Assembly (NCBI GenBank): GCA_963678095.2
Contig: OY782746.1
Coordinates: 2,170,001-2,234,000, forward strand
Reading direction: 5' to 3'
From: G963678095 sp963678095
GTDB taxonomy: Bacteria; Bacillota; Negativicutes; Selenomonadales; Selenomonadaceae
DNA length: 64,000 bases
Shown: positions 35,406 through 43,571 of the stretch, piece by piece
How the letters are laid out: every line of letters begins with the position of its first letter
How positions within the stretch are numbered: the first letter of the stretch is position 1
The notes under the pieces: model-generated
The model's input: the letters and a program-made list of their open reading frames with translations, nothing else
Database searches by the model: none
What the model was told of the DNA's origin: nothing
Position numbers and translations under genes: made by a program

Positions 35406-36065
35406 ATGAAACAAATTATCTTTTGGGGTGGAACCGGGCAGGCGAAGAATTTACGAGAATCTTTGCCGGCAGATGTTGAGCTTTTAGCAATTTTTGATAA
35501 TGATCACAAGGTGGAATCTCCTTTTTCAGATATTCCCATATATTATGGGATGGAAGGATTTCAAGAATGGAAGGAAAATCAGAGTTGTGATGCTGAAATT
35601 ATGTTTGCCGTTGCAATTGGTGGACAGCGTGGAAAGACACGGGTGGAAATATCAACCTGGCTTGAAAGTCAAGGGTTAACAGCTTGTAACATAATTCATC
35701 CAGAGGCACATGTATCCCCCCATGCAAAACTGGGAAAAGGTGTACAAATTTTGCGAGGCAGTATTATTGAAACAGAGGCGGAGATAGGAGATTATTCGAT
35801 CATTGGTGCCGGGCATTTAGTACAGCATGAATGCAAAATAGCCCGGGGGGTTCATGCTTGTGGCGGCGGTGTTGTTGGTGCGTCTAATATTGTAGCCGAT
35901 TATGCTACGCTATATACTGGCTCCTTGACTGCGCCACGAATTGCTATTGGAAAAGGTGCCGTCATTGGCATGGGAAGTGTAGTGCTAAAGGACGTTGCCC
36001 CCTATACATTGATTTATGGAAATCCTGGAAAGTGCCAACGACCTGTTTCAGAAAGTGAATTATAA
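35406..36065 (+). CDS. PglD/NeuD-type sugar O/N-acyltransferase
   Basis: 219 residues. N-terminal Rossmann-like sugar-binding part (IIFWGGTGQAKNL, then LLAIFDNDHKVESPFSDIPI) followed by a left-handed beta helix with hexapeptide repeats (NIIHPEAHVSPHAKLGKGVQ, CKIARGVHACGGGVVGASN, IGKGAVIGMGSVVLKDVAPY). PglD-like enzymes N-acetylate UDP-4-amino sugars; the neighbouring aminotransferase would supply an amino group. The GGGVVGASNIVADYATLYTG end resembles NeuD/PglD. Ribosome site GGAGG. Confidence 0.82.
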   Translation: MKQIIFWGGTGQAKNLRESLPADVELLAIFDNDHKVESPFSDIPIYYGMEGFQEWKENQSCDAEIMFAVAIGGQRGKTRVEISTWLESQGLTACNIIHPEAHVSPHAKLGKGVQILRGSIIETEAEIGDYSIIGAGHLVQHECKIARGVHACGGGVVGASNIVADYATLYTGSLTAPRIAIGKGAVIGMGSVVLKDVAPYTLIYGNPGKCQRPVSESEL

Positions 36066-36083
36066 TTTTGAGAAGGTGATTTT

Positions 36084-37067
36084 TTGAGTAAAAGTGAAGG
36101 TTTACAGCGGGTTAAATTAAGTGAATCGATACCGTTATCTACCCCGTTAGTCGTACAGGCACATATTACCAGTAGATGTAATTTTAAGTGTAAATTTTGT
36201 GCCCATGCATTAAATCATATGGAATTTGAAGGCCTGGGAATTCGCAATGAAAATATGACTATGGAGATTTTTTGCAAATTAATTGATGATTTAAAAGAAT
36301 TCCCCTTAAAAGTTAAGTCAATCAATATCGCTGGTGTGGGAGAGCCGTTGTTACATCCAGAGATAGTATCCATGGTAAAGTATGCTAAAGAAGCGGGTGT
36401 GGCAGAACGAATAGAAATTGTGACAAATGCTTCCTTATTGTTACCAGAACTATCAGATAGGCTAATTGATGCGGGGCTGGACCGTTTGCGCGTTTCGATC
36501 GAGGGTATGGATGACCGCGAGTATAAAGATGTATGCAGAGCAAAAGAAGGAACATTCAGCAAAATCGTGTCAAATTTGACGTATTTTTATCAGCACAAAA
36601 AAGAGACAAGCGTATATATAAAAACAATGGATATTATTGCTGAAAAGTCATATGAAAAATTTCAACAAATATTTGCGCCGATCGCAGATTATTTGGCCGT
36701 GGAAAATGTTGCGCCACTATATGAAGGTGTAGAATATGAGACGATGAAAGAGGACTTTTCTAAGGGGATGCGCGGCAATGACCTACAGAAAATTCAAGTT
36801 TGCCCATCACCTTTTTATACGTTGACGCTTGTTTCAGATGGTGGTGTTCAGCCTTGTTGCAATTATCCAGTGCCAATTCAACTGGGCAATATAGTTGAAA
36901 AGAGTTTGTTGCAAATATGGAAGGATGACAAGCGAAAAAATTTCTTGAAAAAATTTTTGCAAGGGGAAAAGAATCCGATTTGTAAAAAATGTTATTTAGG
37001 AAAATATTTGGCACAACCGGAAGATAACTTAGATGAGGCCGCAAGTCGTCTAATTGAAAAATTTTAA
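36084..37067 (+). CDS. Radical SAM protein with SPASM-like C-terminus
   Basis: 327 residues from TTG 36084, 7 bases after GAGAAGGTGA; no ATG fits. The CxxxCxxC cluster site is in ITSRCNFKCKFCAH near residue 31. The C-terminus has extra cysteines (QVCPSPFYTL, GGVQPCCNYPV, NPICKKCYLG), as in SPASM auxiliary [4Fe-4S] domains. Similar proteins appear in many surface-polysaccharide and flagellin clusters, but their reaction is mostly unknown. It could act on a nucleotide sugar (dehydration or epimerisation) or on a protein. It lies between the acyltransferase and aminotransferase genes. Confidence 0.82.
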   Translation: MSKSEGLQRVKLSESIPLSTPLVVQAHITSRCNFKCKFCAHALNHMEFEGLGIRNENMTMEIFCKLIDDLKEFPLKVKSINIAGVGEPLLHPEIVSMVKYAKEAGVAERIEIVTNASLLLPELSDRLIDAGLDRLRVSIEGMDDREYKDVCRAKEGTFSKIVSNLTYFYQHKKETSVYIKTMDIIAEKSYEKFQQIFAPIADYLAVENVAPLYEGVEYETMKEDFSKGMRGNDLQKIQVCPSPFYTLTLVSDGGVQPCCNYPVPIQLGNIVEKSLLQIWKDDKRKNFLKKFLQGEKNPICKKCYLGKYLAQPEDNLDEAASRLIEKF

Positions 37068-37085
37068 ATGGGAGTGAGTAGCGGC

Positions 37086-38207
37086 ATGGACAGAATTTTT
37101 GTTTCAGGACCTAGTATTACACAAAAAGAGGTTGACTATGTTTCAGATGCAGTAAAACATGCCTGGTATGGAAATGCCAATATGTATCATGAAAAGTTTG
37201 AGCAGGCTTTTGCCAATTATGTGGGAACAAAGTATGCAATAGCTTTGCCCTCATGTACTTCAGCAATACACTTAGCTGTCATGGCATTGGATATTGGTGA
37301 AGGGGATGAGGTAATTGTACCGGAAACGACCTGGATTGCTACAGCAGCTCCTTTAAAATATATAGGGGCTGTACCAATTTTTGTTGATGTAGATAAAAAT
37401 TCTTGGTGCATTGATGCAAAGTCAGTCGAGCGAGCAATAACAAAAAAGACAAAGGCTATTATTACAGTTGATGTCTACGGGAATATTCCTAATATGGATG
37501 AAATTTGGGCTGTTGCCGAAAAGTATAATTTGCCGATTATCGAAGACGCTGCTGAGGCAATAGGGGCTGAATACAAAGGGAAAAAAGCAGGAAGCCTGGG
37601 CAAGGTCGGTGTATTTAGTTTTCATGGATCGAAGACGATGACAACCGGTGAAGGTGGTATGCTAGTTACCGATGACAAGAATCTTTATGAAAGAGCCTTG
37701 TTTTTGCGGGATCATGGAAGAAAACCCGGAGATGTTATGTTCATGAATCGTGAGGTTGCATATAAATATAAAATGAGCAGTATGCAGGCGGCATTAGGAT
37801 TGGCTCAGTTAGAGCGGATTAATGAATTGGTTGATAAAAAAAGGCGGATTTTTCAGTGGTATAAAAGTGCATTAGATACGGTGAATATTCAATTAAATAG
37901 CGAAGCTGATGGTGTAAAGAATACCTATTGGATGGTGTCGGTTATATTGCCAAAAGAGCTGAAAAAAAAGGGGGGAGAATTGCGACAGTTTCTACAGAAA
38001 GAAAATATAGATACAAGACCATTCTTTCATCCATTAAGTTCAATCCCCGCATATAGGGACTCTGTGCAGGCGAAAGGTATGACAGAAAAAAATATAGTAA
38101 GTTATGATATAGCAGACTATGCTATTAATTTGCCTAGCGGATTGGATATGACAGAGGAAAAAGTGCAACGAGTTTGTTCTGTATTAAAAAACTTTTTAAA
38201 AGGCTAA
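37086..38207 (+). CDS. DegT/DnrJ/EryC1/StrS sugar aminotransferase
   Basis: 373 residues from ATG 37086 (GGAGTGA 8 bases upstream; ATG 37068 lies before it). PLP-dependent transfer of an amino group to a keto sugar. FHGSKTMTTGEGGML contains the Schiff-base lysine, ruling out the lysine-less RfbH-type 3-dehydrase. Other marks: ALPSCTSAIHLAVMALDIG, EVIVPETTWIATAAPLKYIG, IIEDAAEAIGAEYKGK. It probably makes a 3- or 4-amino-6-deoxy sugar, then acetylated by a neighbouring acyltransferase. An A8G6 run (37962-37975) lies in the coding sequence. Confidence 0.9.
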   Translation: MDRIFVSGPSITQKEVDYVSDAVKHAWYGNANMYHEKFEQAFANYVGTKYAIALPSCTSAIHLAVMALDIGEGDEVIVPETTWIATAAPLKYIGAVPIFVDVDKNSWCIDAKSVERAITKKTKAIITVDVYGNIPNMDEIWAVAEKYNLPIIEDAAEAIGAEYKGKKAGSLGKVGVFSFHGSKTMTTGEGGMLVTDDKNLYERALFLRDHGRKPGDVMFMNREVAYKYKMSSMQAALGLAQLERINELVDKKRRIFQWYKSALDTVNIQLNSEADGVKNTYWMVSVILPKELKKKGGELRQFLQKENIDTRPFFHPLSSIPAYRDSVQAKGMTEKNIVSYDIADYAINLPSGLDMTEEKVQRVCSVLKNFLKG

Positions 38208-38305
38208 AAACAGTGTGCTGGTTTTTGAAAAATTTATAAAATGTTTCATCGCAGCTACTTAGTGCAAAATATAATTATGCCATAACACCAGAAAGGATAA
38301 TTGTT

Positions 38306-39364
38306 GTGATTGAAAAAATAGGGTATTCAAAAGATTTTTCTAATGTTGTTAAAACGATGAATTATTCAAGTGGAAAACCAGCAGTAACAATGGGCCTAGG
38401 CTCTTATTTGGTATCAGCTAATTTTGAGTATGGAAATGATCAATGTAACGTCTTGGTAGGAAATTATTCAGCGTTAGCGCATGACCTTATTTTTGTAATC
38501 GGCCTTGATCATGCGATGAATGCTTTGTTTGTCGGGAGTGTTGGGGTCCTTGGCAAGACGGCGCAGGAGGTTTTTGAAAAAAACATGCAAGATAGTCTTG
38601 CGTGCCCTTGGGGCGGTGATAAAGACCAAATTGTTATTGGCAATGATGTTTGGATTGGCCGTGGAGCAACTATTATGGGTGGGGTCAACATTGGCAATGG
38701 AGCAGTTATTGGAGCCGGAACAGTTGTTGCAAAAGATATCCCCCCGTATGCCATTGTTGTTGGGAACCCCGGCAAGGTAATAAAGTATCGTTTTTCTCAA
38801 GAAACTATTGCCAAGTTACAAAAAATAAAATGGTGGTATTGGCCTGAAGAACAGTTGCCTGCGCTCACATCTTTTAAGGAGGGTGTAGACGCCTTTGTTG
38901 AAAAATTTTCTGGCACGGGATTGCAGTTTACTCCGACAGAGACATCACAACAATTAAACGAATTAAAACAGCAGGGATATGTTTTGTTTTATTATATTGC
39001 AGGTTCGGAATCATCATTGGATGAAATGGGAAGGCATGTGTTAGAACAATATCTAAAAAGATATTCAACAAACGATAAAGTTGCATTAATTATCGAGATT
39101 CCTAAAGGAGAACGCGGGCAATCGGTTGCTGCGGATATTCAGTTGTTTATTGAACCATATGGTGATGATATCCCCTTGTTGATGACTCATGTAATGCAAG
39201 AAACGGAAACTGTTCCATTGGATATTTTGTCACAAGTAGATTATCTTATTATGACAAAAGACTATCAGGTGCTTATGTACTGGGATTATGGTAGCGATTT
39301 TGGGATGAAGACATTATATGGGGGAAGCAAGACTTTATTTGATAAAATTCCCGATCGAAAATAA
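38306..39364 (+). CDS. CatB-type hexapeptide acetyltransferase with extra C-terminal domain
   Basis: 352 residues from GTG 38306. The first 200 residues are a left-handed beta-helix of the CatB/VatD type: GLGSYLVSANFEYGNDQCNV, WGGDKDQIVIGNDVWIGRGA, IGNGAVIGAGTVVAKDIPPY, VVGNPGKVIKYRF. CatB proteins are about 210 residues; here about 150 more follow (TSQQLNELKQQGYVLFYYIA and LSQVDYLIMTKDYQVLMYWD), with no family recognised. Acts on an antibiotic-like or sugar hydroxyl/amine; in this context a sugar is likely. Last plus-strand gene before the convergent rfbF. Confidence 0.82.
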   Translation: MIEKIGYSKDFSNVVKTMNYSSGKPAVTMGLGSYLVSANFEYGNDQCNVLVGNYSALAHDLIFVIGLDHAMNALFVGSVGVLGKTAQEVFEKNMQDSLACPWGGDKDQIVIGNDVWIGRGATIMGGVNIGNGAVIGAGTVVAKDIPPYAIVVGNPGKVIKYRFSQETIAKLQKIKWWYWPEEQLPALTSFKEGVDAFVEKFSGTGLQFTPTETSQQLNELKQQGYVLFYYIAGSESSLDEMGRHVLEQYLKRYSTNDKVALIIEIPKGERGQSVAADIQLFIEPYGDDIPLLMTHVMQETETVPLDILSQVDYLIMTKDYQVLMYWDYGSDFGMKTLYGGSKTLFDKIPDRK

Positions 39365-39487
39365 ATGATAATATTTTTTATTTGGCTACATTTCATTATA
39401 TGAAGCAGTTGTATTAAAATTTAGCATCCTGGATTAATTGGATATTCATAGTACATAAAGTATTATTATAGTGTGTATTTGGGAAAT

Positions 39488-39516
39488 AAAAAAAGCCGCA
39501 ATCTGCGGCTTTTTTT
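39488..39516. terminator. Bidirectional terminator between the acetyltransferase gene and rfbF
   Basis: A7-GCCGCA, loop ATC, TGCGGC-T7: a perfect 13-bp stem with A and T runs on both sides, working in either direction. It overlaps the last base pairs of rfbF (minus strand). Confidence 0.9.
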
Positions 39517-40294
39517 ACCATATTTTCCAAGGGGTCTGTTTGCTTCGCCAAAGTTCCTCTAGCTGAAATTTGTCACGTTGGGTATCCATGCACTGCCAGA
39601 ACCCATTGTGTTTGTAGGCATATAATTTGCCAGCAGCAGCGATGTTTTCCAATGGATCTTTTTCAAAGGGAATGTTGTCATCTTCGATGTAATTAAAGAC
39701 TTCTGGTTCAAGGACCATAAAGCCACCGTTGATCCAACCACCATCTTCTTTTGCTTTTTCGACAAATTTTTTTATGTTGGTAGATCCATGGTCAATATCT
39801 AAAACTCCGAATCGCCCTCCTGGTTGAATAGCAGTCATGGTGACTAATGGTTTATGTTTATGATGATGGTCAATAAGTTCAGGGATATTGACATCACTGA
39901 CACCGTCGCCGTAGGTAAGCATAAACGGTTCATTGCCAATATACTTTTGAATGCGCTGGATTCGGCCCCCGGTTTGAGTGTTTAATCCCGTGTCTACTAA
40001 TGTGACTCGCCACGGTTCAGCAACGTTGTTGTGAACGATCATTGAGTTTTGATTGGTGAAATCGAAAGTGATATCTGAGGTATGCAGATAGTAATCAGCG
40101 AAATACTCCTTAATAATATACCCCTTATAGCCAAGGCAAATAATAAAATCATTAAATCCGTAATGGGAATAAATTTTCATAATATGCCAAAGAATCGGAT
40201 GGTCTCCGATTTCGATCATTGGTTTCGGCCGCAAATGTGATTCTTCGCTTATCCGTGTGCCGAGCCCCCCTGCCAAAATGACAACTTTCATCAT
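39515..40294 (-). CDS. rfbF: Glucose-1-phosphate cytidylyltransferase
   Basis: 259 residues. Makes CDP-glucose from CTP and glucose-1-phosphate, the entry step to CDP-linked 6-deoxy sugars. Typical features: VVILAGGLGTRISEESHLRP (nucleotide loop), KPMIEIGDHPILWHIMKIYS, LTYGDGVSDVNI, GGWINGGFMVLEPEVFNYI and HNGFWQCMDTQRDKFQLEEL. Length is normal. It is the only gene of the island on the minus strand and is separated from its partner dehydratase (42474) by a GT41 gene. The ribosome site AAGGAGG is on the minus strand. ATG 40291 is an equal start candidate. Confidence 0.96.
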   Translation of the reverse strand: MMKVVILAGGLGTRISEESHLRPKPMIEIGDHPILWHIMKIYSHYGFNDFIICLGYKGYIIKEYFADYYLHTSDITFDFTNQNSMIVHNNVAEPWRVTLVDTGLNTQTGGRIQRIQKYIGNEPFMLTYGDGVSDVNIPELIDHHHKHKPLVTMTAIQPGGRFGVLDIDHGSTNIKKFVEKAKEDGGWINGGFMVLEPEVFNYIEDDNIPFEKDPLENIAAAGKLYAYKHNGFWQCMDTQRDKFQLEELWRSKQTPWKIW

Positions 40295-40867
40295 GAATGC
40301 CTCCTTAACGTCAAGTGTATGTAATAATATTTCTAGGAAAAAAGGGAGATTCCTGTAATAAACAACGTGAATTAGGGGAAATAGGTCTTCTTTACTAAAA
40401 AATTGCTGGATAGCTCCAGCATATCAATAGAAGTTATATATTATTGGCCATCTGCAAATTATTTTTAGACAGAGACCAAAACATATATTGTTTGTATATA
40501 AATGCGAATATCAGGGTTCTTGCTGATCTATTAGTGAATAGTGTTTACGATTGTTGAGGATAGTCTTTATAAAAATCATGGTGAATTAGGTTGACATCTT
40601 CATGGATGAATGGAAAAATGTAAATATATATTATAAAATAAGCAAGCTAAAGGATTTTTGTAGGGAGCGAAGGAGCGGGAACATCATAAGTAGCAGAATA
40701 CAAAAAATCTAAGTAGCTTTACATCAGAACAGATGGATAAGTCATTGGTGTGAAAATACAGGCCATTGGTAAATTAGATGGTGCTTTTCAGTAAAAATGA
40801 TTTGCGATGATTTATTTTGCAACAATTCATCAATCGATAGTGATGGGGAAAGAAGGTGCGAATCAAA
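40295..40867. other. 573-base gene-free stretch between divergent genes
   Basis: A/T-rich region that should carry the promoters of rfbF and of the GT41 gene. Seen: a 7-bp hairpin TGCTGGA-TAGC-TCCAGCA (40404-40421) which on the minus strand is followed by AATTTTTTAG and could be a minus-strand terminator; and TTGACA at 40591 with only weak -10 candidates (17 bases on: AAAAAT). No convincing gene was seen. Confidence 0.5.
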
Positions 40868-42445
40868 ATGAGGCTTGAAAGAAGGCCCCTTAATGAGGAG
40901 GAAGAAATCACCCAATATCTGAACTCGTCTAATGATGTTATGGCGGAAAAGTTGGTAAGGGCATTATTGCAAAAGGAGCCGCACAGTGCCTTTGGAAATT
41001 ATACATTGGCAAAAATTTTATGGAACAAGAAATGTTTTGGGCTGGCAATTGATAAGCTGAATTATATCCTGCGGCAATTAGGTAATCAATTGCAAGACCA
41101 AGGTTCTTTTTTAGTTATGCAGTTACTGGCCTTATGCTACTATGGGACGGGTGAACATAAAAAAGCAAGTGATTACTTTTTTAAGGCAAGTCAACTGGCG
41201 GACAACCTTGTTGATAGAGCAAGAATGTATAGCAATTATTTATTTTTAAGTAATTACTCAGAAGAGATATCGGATGGTGATCTTAGTCAAATACATAAAA
41301 ATTATGGCGAAATCTTTAAGAATATAAATAAATATGATGATTATGAGAAAGTAAATCTCCCCAAGCTGCGAATCGGCTATATTTCGCCGGATTTTCGCCA
41401 ACATGTAGTGGTGTATTTTTCTTATCCGTTATTGGCGAAGTATAATAGGAACCGATATGAAGTCTATTGTTACGCCAAAGGCCCAACGGACCAGGTAACC
41501 GAGCAATTGAAAAATTTTGTGGATAAATGGGAGGATATTACCTGTTTAAGTGATGAGGAGGCAGCGCGGCGTATTCATGATGATAAAATAGATATTTTGT
41601 TTGATTTATCAGGACACTCTGCTAATAATTGTTTGCCAATTTTAGCCCGGCGACCTGCTCCCATTCAGATTTGTGGGATTGGGTACTTTAATACCACGGG
41701 CTTGGCTACAGTGGATTATTTCCTTACAGATGTATATTGTGATTCGCCTGGCAAACATGATGAACTGTTTACTGAGAAATTATTGCGATTGCCGCATAGT
41801 CATTTTTGCTATACGCCACCAGATACAGCCGCCGCAGTTGCTCTTAAACGCCGCGAAATTAAAGCAGTTGTTTTTGCTAGTTTTAATAATTTTTCTAAAA
41901 TCACAGATATGATGTTAAATTTATGGCTGCAGATTCTGCAGCAGGTTCCTAATAGCAAATTGCTGTTAAAGAGTCCTTACTTTGATAAAAGGCGCGATCA
42001 AGCAGAAATATACAGTCGGGCAAAAAGGATAGGATTTTCCGATGAGCAATTGGAAATTCGTGCTGCCAGTATTGATTATCTAAAAGAATATAATGAAGTT
42101 GATATTGCCTTAGACACTTTTCCTTATCCAGGGGGGGGGACAACCTGTGAGGCCCTCTATATGGGAACGCCGGTTGTCACATTAAAAGGCACTCGTCATG
42201 GTTCGTGTTTTGGCTATAGTATTATGGAAAATATAGGGCTACCGGAACTTTCAGCGAATAATATGGTTCAATATGTTGAAATTGCAGTTGTGCTGGCGAA
42301 AGATAAAGAATTATTGCGTCATTTGCACAATAATTTACGGAGTTTGATGCAAAAATCTAAACTAATGGATCAGGAATCTTATGTGAGAGATGTAGAACAG
42401 ACATATGAAGAAATTTGGGCAAAGTGGTTAAATCAGGTGGATTAA
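40868..42445 (+). CDS. Single-headed GT41 (SPINDLY/OGT-like) glycosyltransferase
   Basis: 525 residues from ATG 40868 (GTG 40856 possible; GAAGG site weak). N-terminal TPR-like helices (MAEKLVRALLQKEPHSAFGN, FLVMQLLALCYYGTGEHKKA), then a GT41 catalytic domain: RIGYISPDFRQHVVVYFSYP, ILFDLSGHSANNCLPILARR, FASFNNFSKITDMMLNLW (catalytic Lys), DTFPYPGGGTTCEALYMGTP. It equals one module of the 23864 protein. The GGG codons of PYPGGG form a G9 run (42131-42139), which could switch the gene on and off by slippage. It probably O-glycosylates flagellin or another surface protein. Confidence 0.9.
   Translation: MRLERRPLNEEEEITQYLNSSNDVMAEKLVRALLQKEPHSAFGNYTLAKILWNKKCFGLAIDKLNYILRQLGNQLQDQGSFLVMQLLALCYYGTGEHKKASDYFFKASQLADNLVDRARMYSNYLFLSNYSEEISDGDLSQIHKNYGEIFKNINKYDDYEKVNLPKLRIGYISPDFRQHVVVYFSYPLLAKYNRNRYEVYCYAKGPTDQVTEQLKNFVDKWEDITCLSDEEAARRIHDDKIDILFDLSGHSANNCLPILARRPAPIQICGIGYFNTTGLATVDYFLTDVYCDSPGKHDELFTEKLLRLPHSHFCYTPPDTAAAVALKRREIKAVVFASFNNFSKITDMMLNLWLQILQQVPNSKLLLKSPYFDKRRDQAEIYSRAKRIGFSDEQLEIRAASIDYLKEYNEVDIALDTFPYPGGGTTCEALYMGTPVVTLKGTRHGSCFGYSIMENIGLPELSANNMVQYVEIAVVLAKDKELLRHLHNNLRSLMQKSKLMDQESYVRDVEQTYEEIWAKWLNQVD
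42131..42139 (+). repeat. G9 homopolymer inside the GT41 gene
   Basis: Nine G's coding for three consecutive glycines of the catalytic motif PYPGGGTTC. The corresponding sites of the other GT41 modules are broken by other bases (GGGGGGCGGA, GGCGGGGGC), so the run is not forced by the protein. Confidence 0.9.
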
Positions 42446-42473
42446 CTGGTGACATTATTGCAGAAAGGGTGCG

Positions 42474-43541
42474 ATTGTAATAGAACAAAAAGTTTTTTGG
42501 CAAAATAAGAAAGTTTTTCTGACAGGTCATACGGGATTTAAGGGCGCGTGGTTGAGTTTATGGCTTGCGTCTTTAGGGGCAAAAGTTTTTGGGTATGCGT
42601 TGCCGCCTAACAGCGGGCCTAATCTGTATAATCTTATTGATGCAGCTGAGGTAATAACAAAATCCTGTTTTGCGGATATTGAAAATTATAATGTGTTGGC
42701 AGAAGCTATGCAGGAAGCTGACCCGGATATTGTCATTCATATGGCAGCACAGGCGCTGGTCCGTGATTCATATGCGGCGCCACTACAGACTTATGCGACA
42801 AATGTGATGGGGACGGCCAATGTTTTGGAAGCGGTTCGCCATTGTAAAAATGTTCGGGCTGTAATTGTTGTCACCACTGACAAATGTTATGAGAATAAGG
42901 AATGGTATTGGGGATATCGTGAGCAGGACACACTTGGTGGCTATGATCCGTATTCGAGTAGCAAGGCTTGTGCCGAAATAGTGACGGCGGCATATCGCCA
43001 GTCCTTTTTAAGAGCAGCAGATGTTGCTGTGGCTACGGTACGGGCGGGAAATGTGATCGGCGGTGGGGACTGGGCTAAGGATCGTTTGGTTCCTGACTGT
43101 CTGCGCGCAATTGAAAACGGGAAAAAAATTATCATTCGCAGCCCCGAGGCAATCCGGCCTTGGCAACATGTTCTGGAGCCGTTGCGTGGCTATCTAATGT
43201 TGGCTGAGCGGCTATATACAGACGGCGCTGCCTGGGCAGAAAGCTGGAACTTTGGTCCGGGTGATGCGGGGGTGCTTTGCGTTGGAGATTTGGTAGAAAA
43301 GATATGTCAAAAACTTGGTGGCAAGTATGAGCTGGCACCCCAAGCGGAACTTCACGAGGCCAGGTACTTAAAGCTGGACTGCTCGAAAGCAAATATGCGG
43401 CTTGGCTGGCAGGCGAAACTGACCATGGAGCAAAGCATAGAATATATTGCCGAATGGTTCCATGCTTATAAAAAAGGAGAAGATATGCAGGCGATATCTC
43501 TCGGGCAGATAGAAAAGTACCAAAATAGCTATAAATTTTAA
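42474..43541 (+). CDS. rfbG: CDP-glucose 4,6-dehydratase (non-canonical start)
   Basis: About 355 residues. Converts CDP-glucose to CDP-4-keto-6-deoxyglucose. SDR signs: NAD loop TGHTGFKGAWLS, TTDKCYENKEWYWGY, catalytic Tyr/Lys in YDPYSSSKACAE, GNVIGGGDWAKDRLVPD, RPWQHVLEPLRGYL. The NAD loop and EQKVFWQNKKVFL before it lie upstream of every in-frame ATG, GTG or TTG; the frame is closed by TGA at 42450. Possible starts are ATT 42474 (AAAGG just ahead) or ATA 42480. The first ordinary start (TTG 42552) would delete the loop. So the gene uses a rare start or has lost its start. The methyltransferase-like cassette follows. Confidence 0.85.
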   Translation: MVIEQKVFWQNKKVFLTGHTGFKGAWLSLWLASLGAKVFGYALPPNSGPNLYNLIDAAEVITKSCFADIENYNVLAEAMQEADPDIVIHMAAQALVRDSYAAPLQTYATNVMGTANVLEAVRHCKNVRAVIVVTTDKCYENKEWYWGYREQDTLGGYDPYSSSKACAEIVTAAYRQSFLRAADVAVATVRAGNVIGGGDWAKDRLVPDCLRAIENGKKIIIRSPEAIRPWQHVLEPLRGYLMLAERLYTDGAAWAESWNFGPGDAGVLCVGDLVEKICQKLGGKYELAPQAELHEARYLKLDCSKANMRLGWQAKLTMEQSIEYIAEWFHAYKKGEDMQAISLGQIEKYQNSYKF

Positions 43542-43571
43542 CAAGGATGTATTTTTGAGAGAAGTGTTCCG

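Noticed and set aside
37962..37975. A8G6 run in the aminotransferase gene
   Set aside because: Shorter, mixed run coding a normal KKKGG segment; weak case for slippage compared with A10 and G9.
37086..38207. Reading the aminotransferase as RfbH (CDP-4-keto-6-deoxyglucose-3-dehydrase)
   Set aside because: The PLP-binding lysine is present (GSKTMTTGEGG); RfbH has histidine there and no lysine.
40591..40619. TTGACA in the 573-base gene-free stretch
   Set aside because: No acceptable -10 box at 16-18 bases (AAAAAT only); left out of the promoter calls.
42552..43541. rfbG starting at TTG 42552
   Set aside because: This start comes after TGHTGFKG and would remove the NAD-binding loop, so the true start must be upstream.
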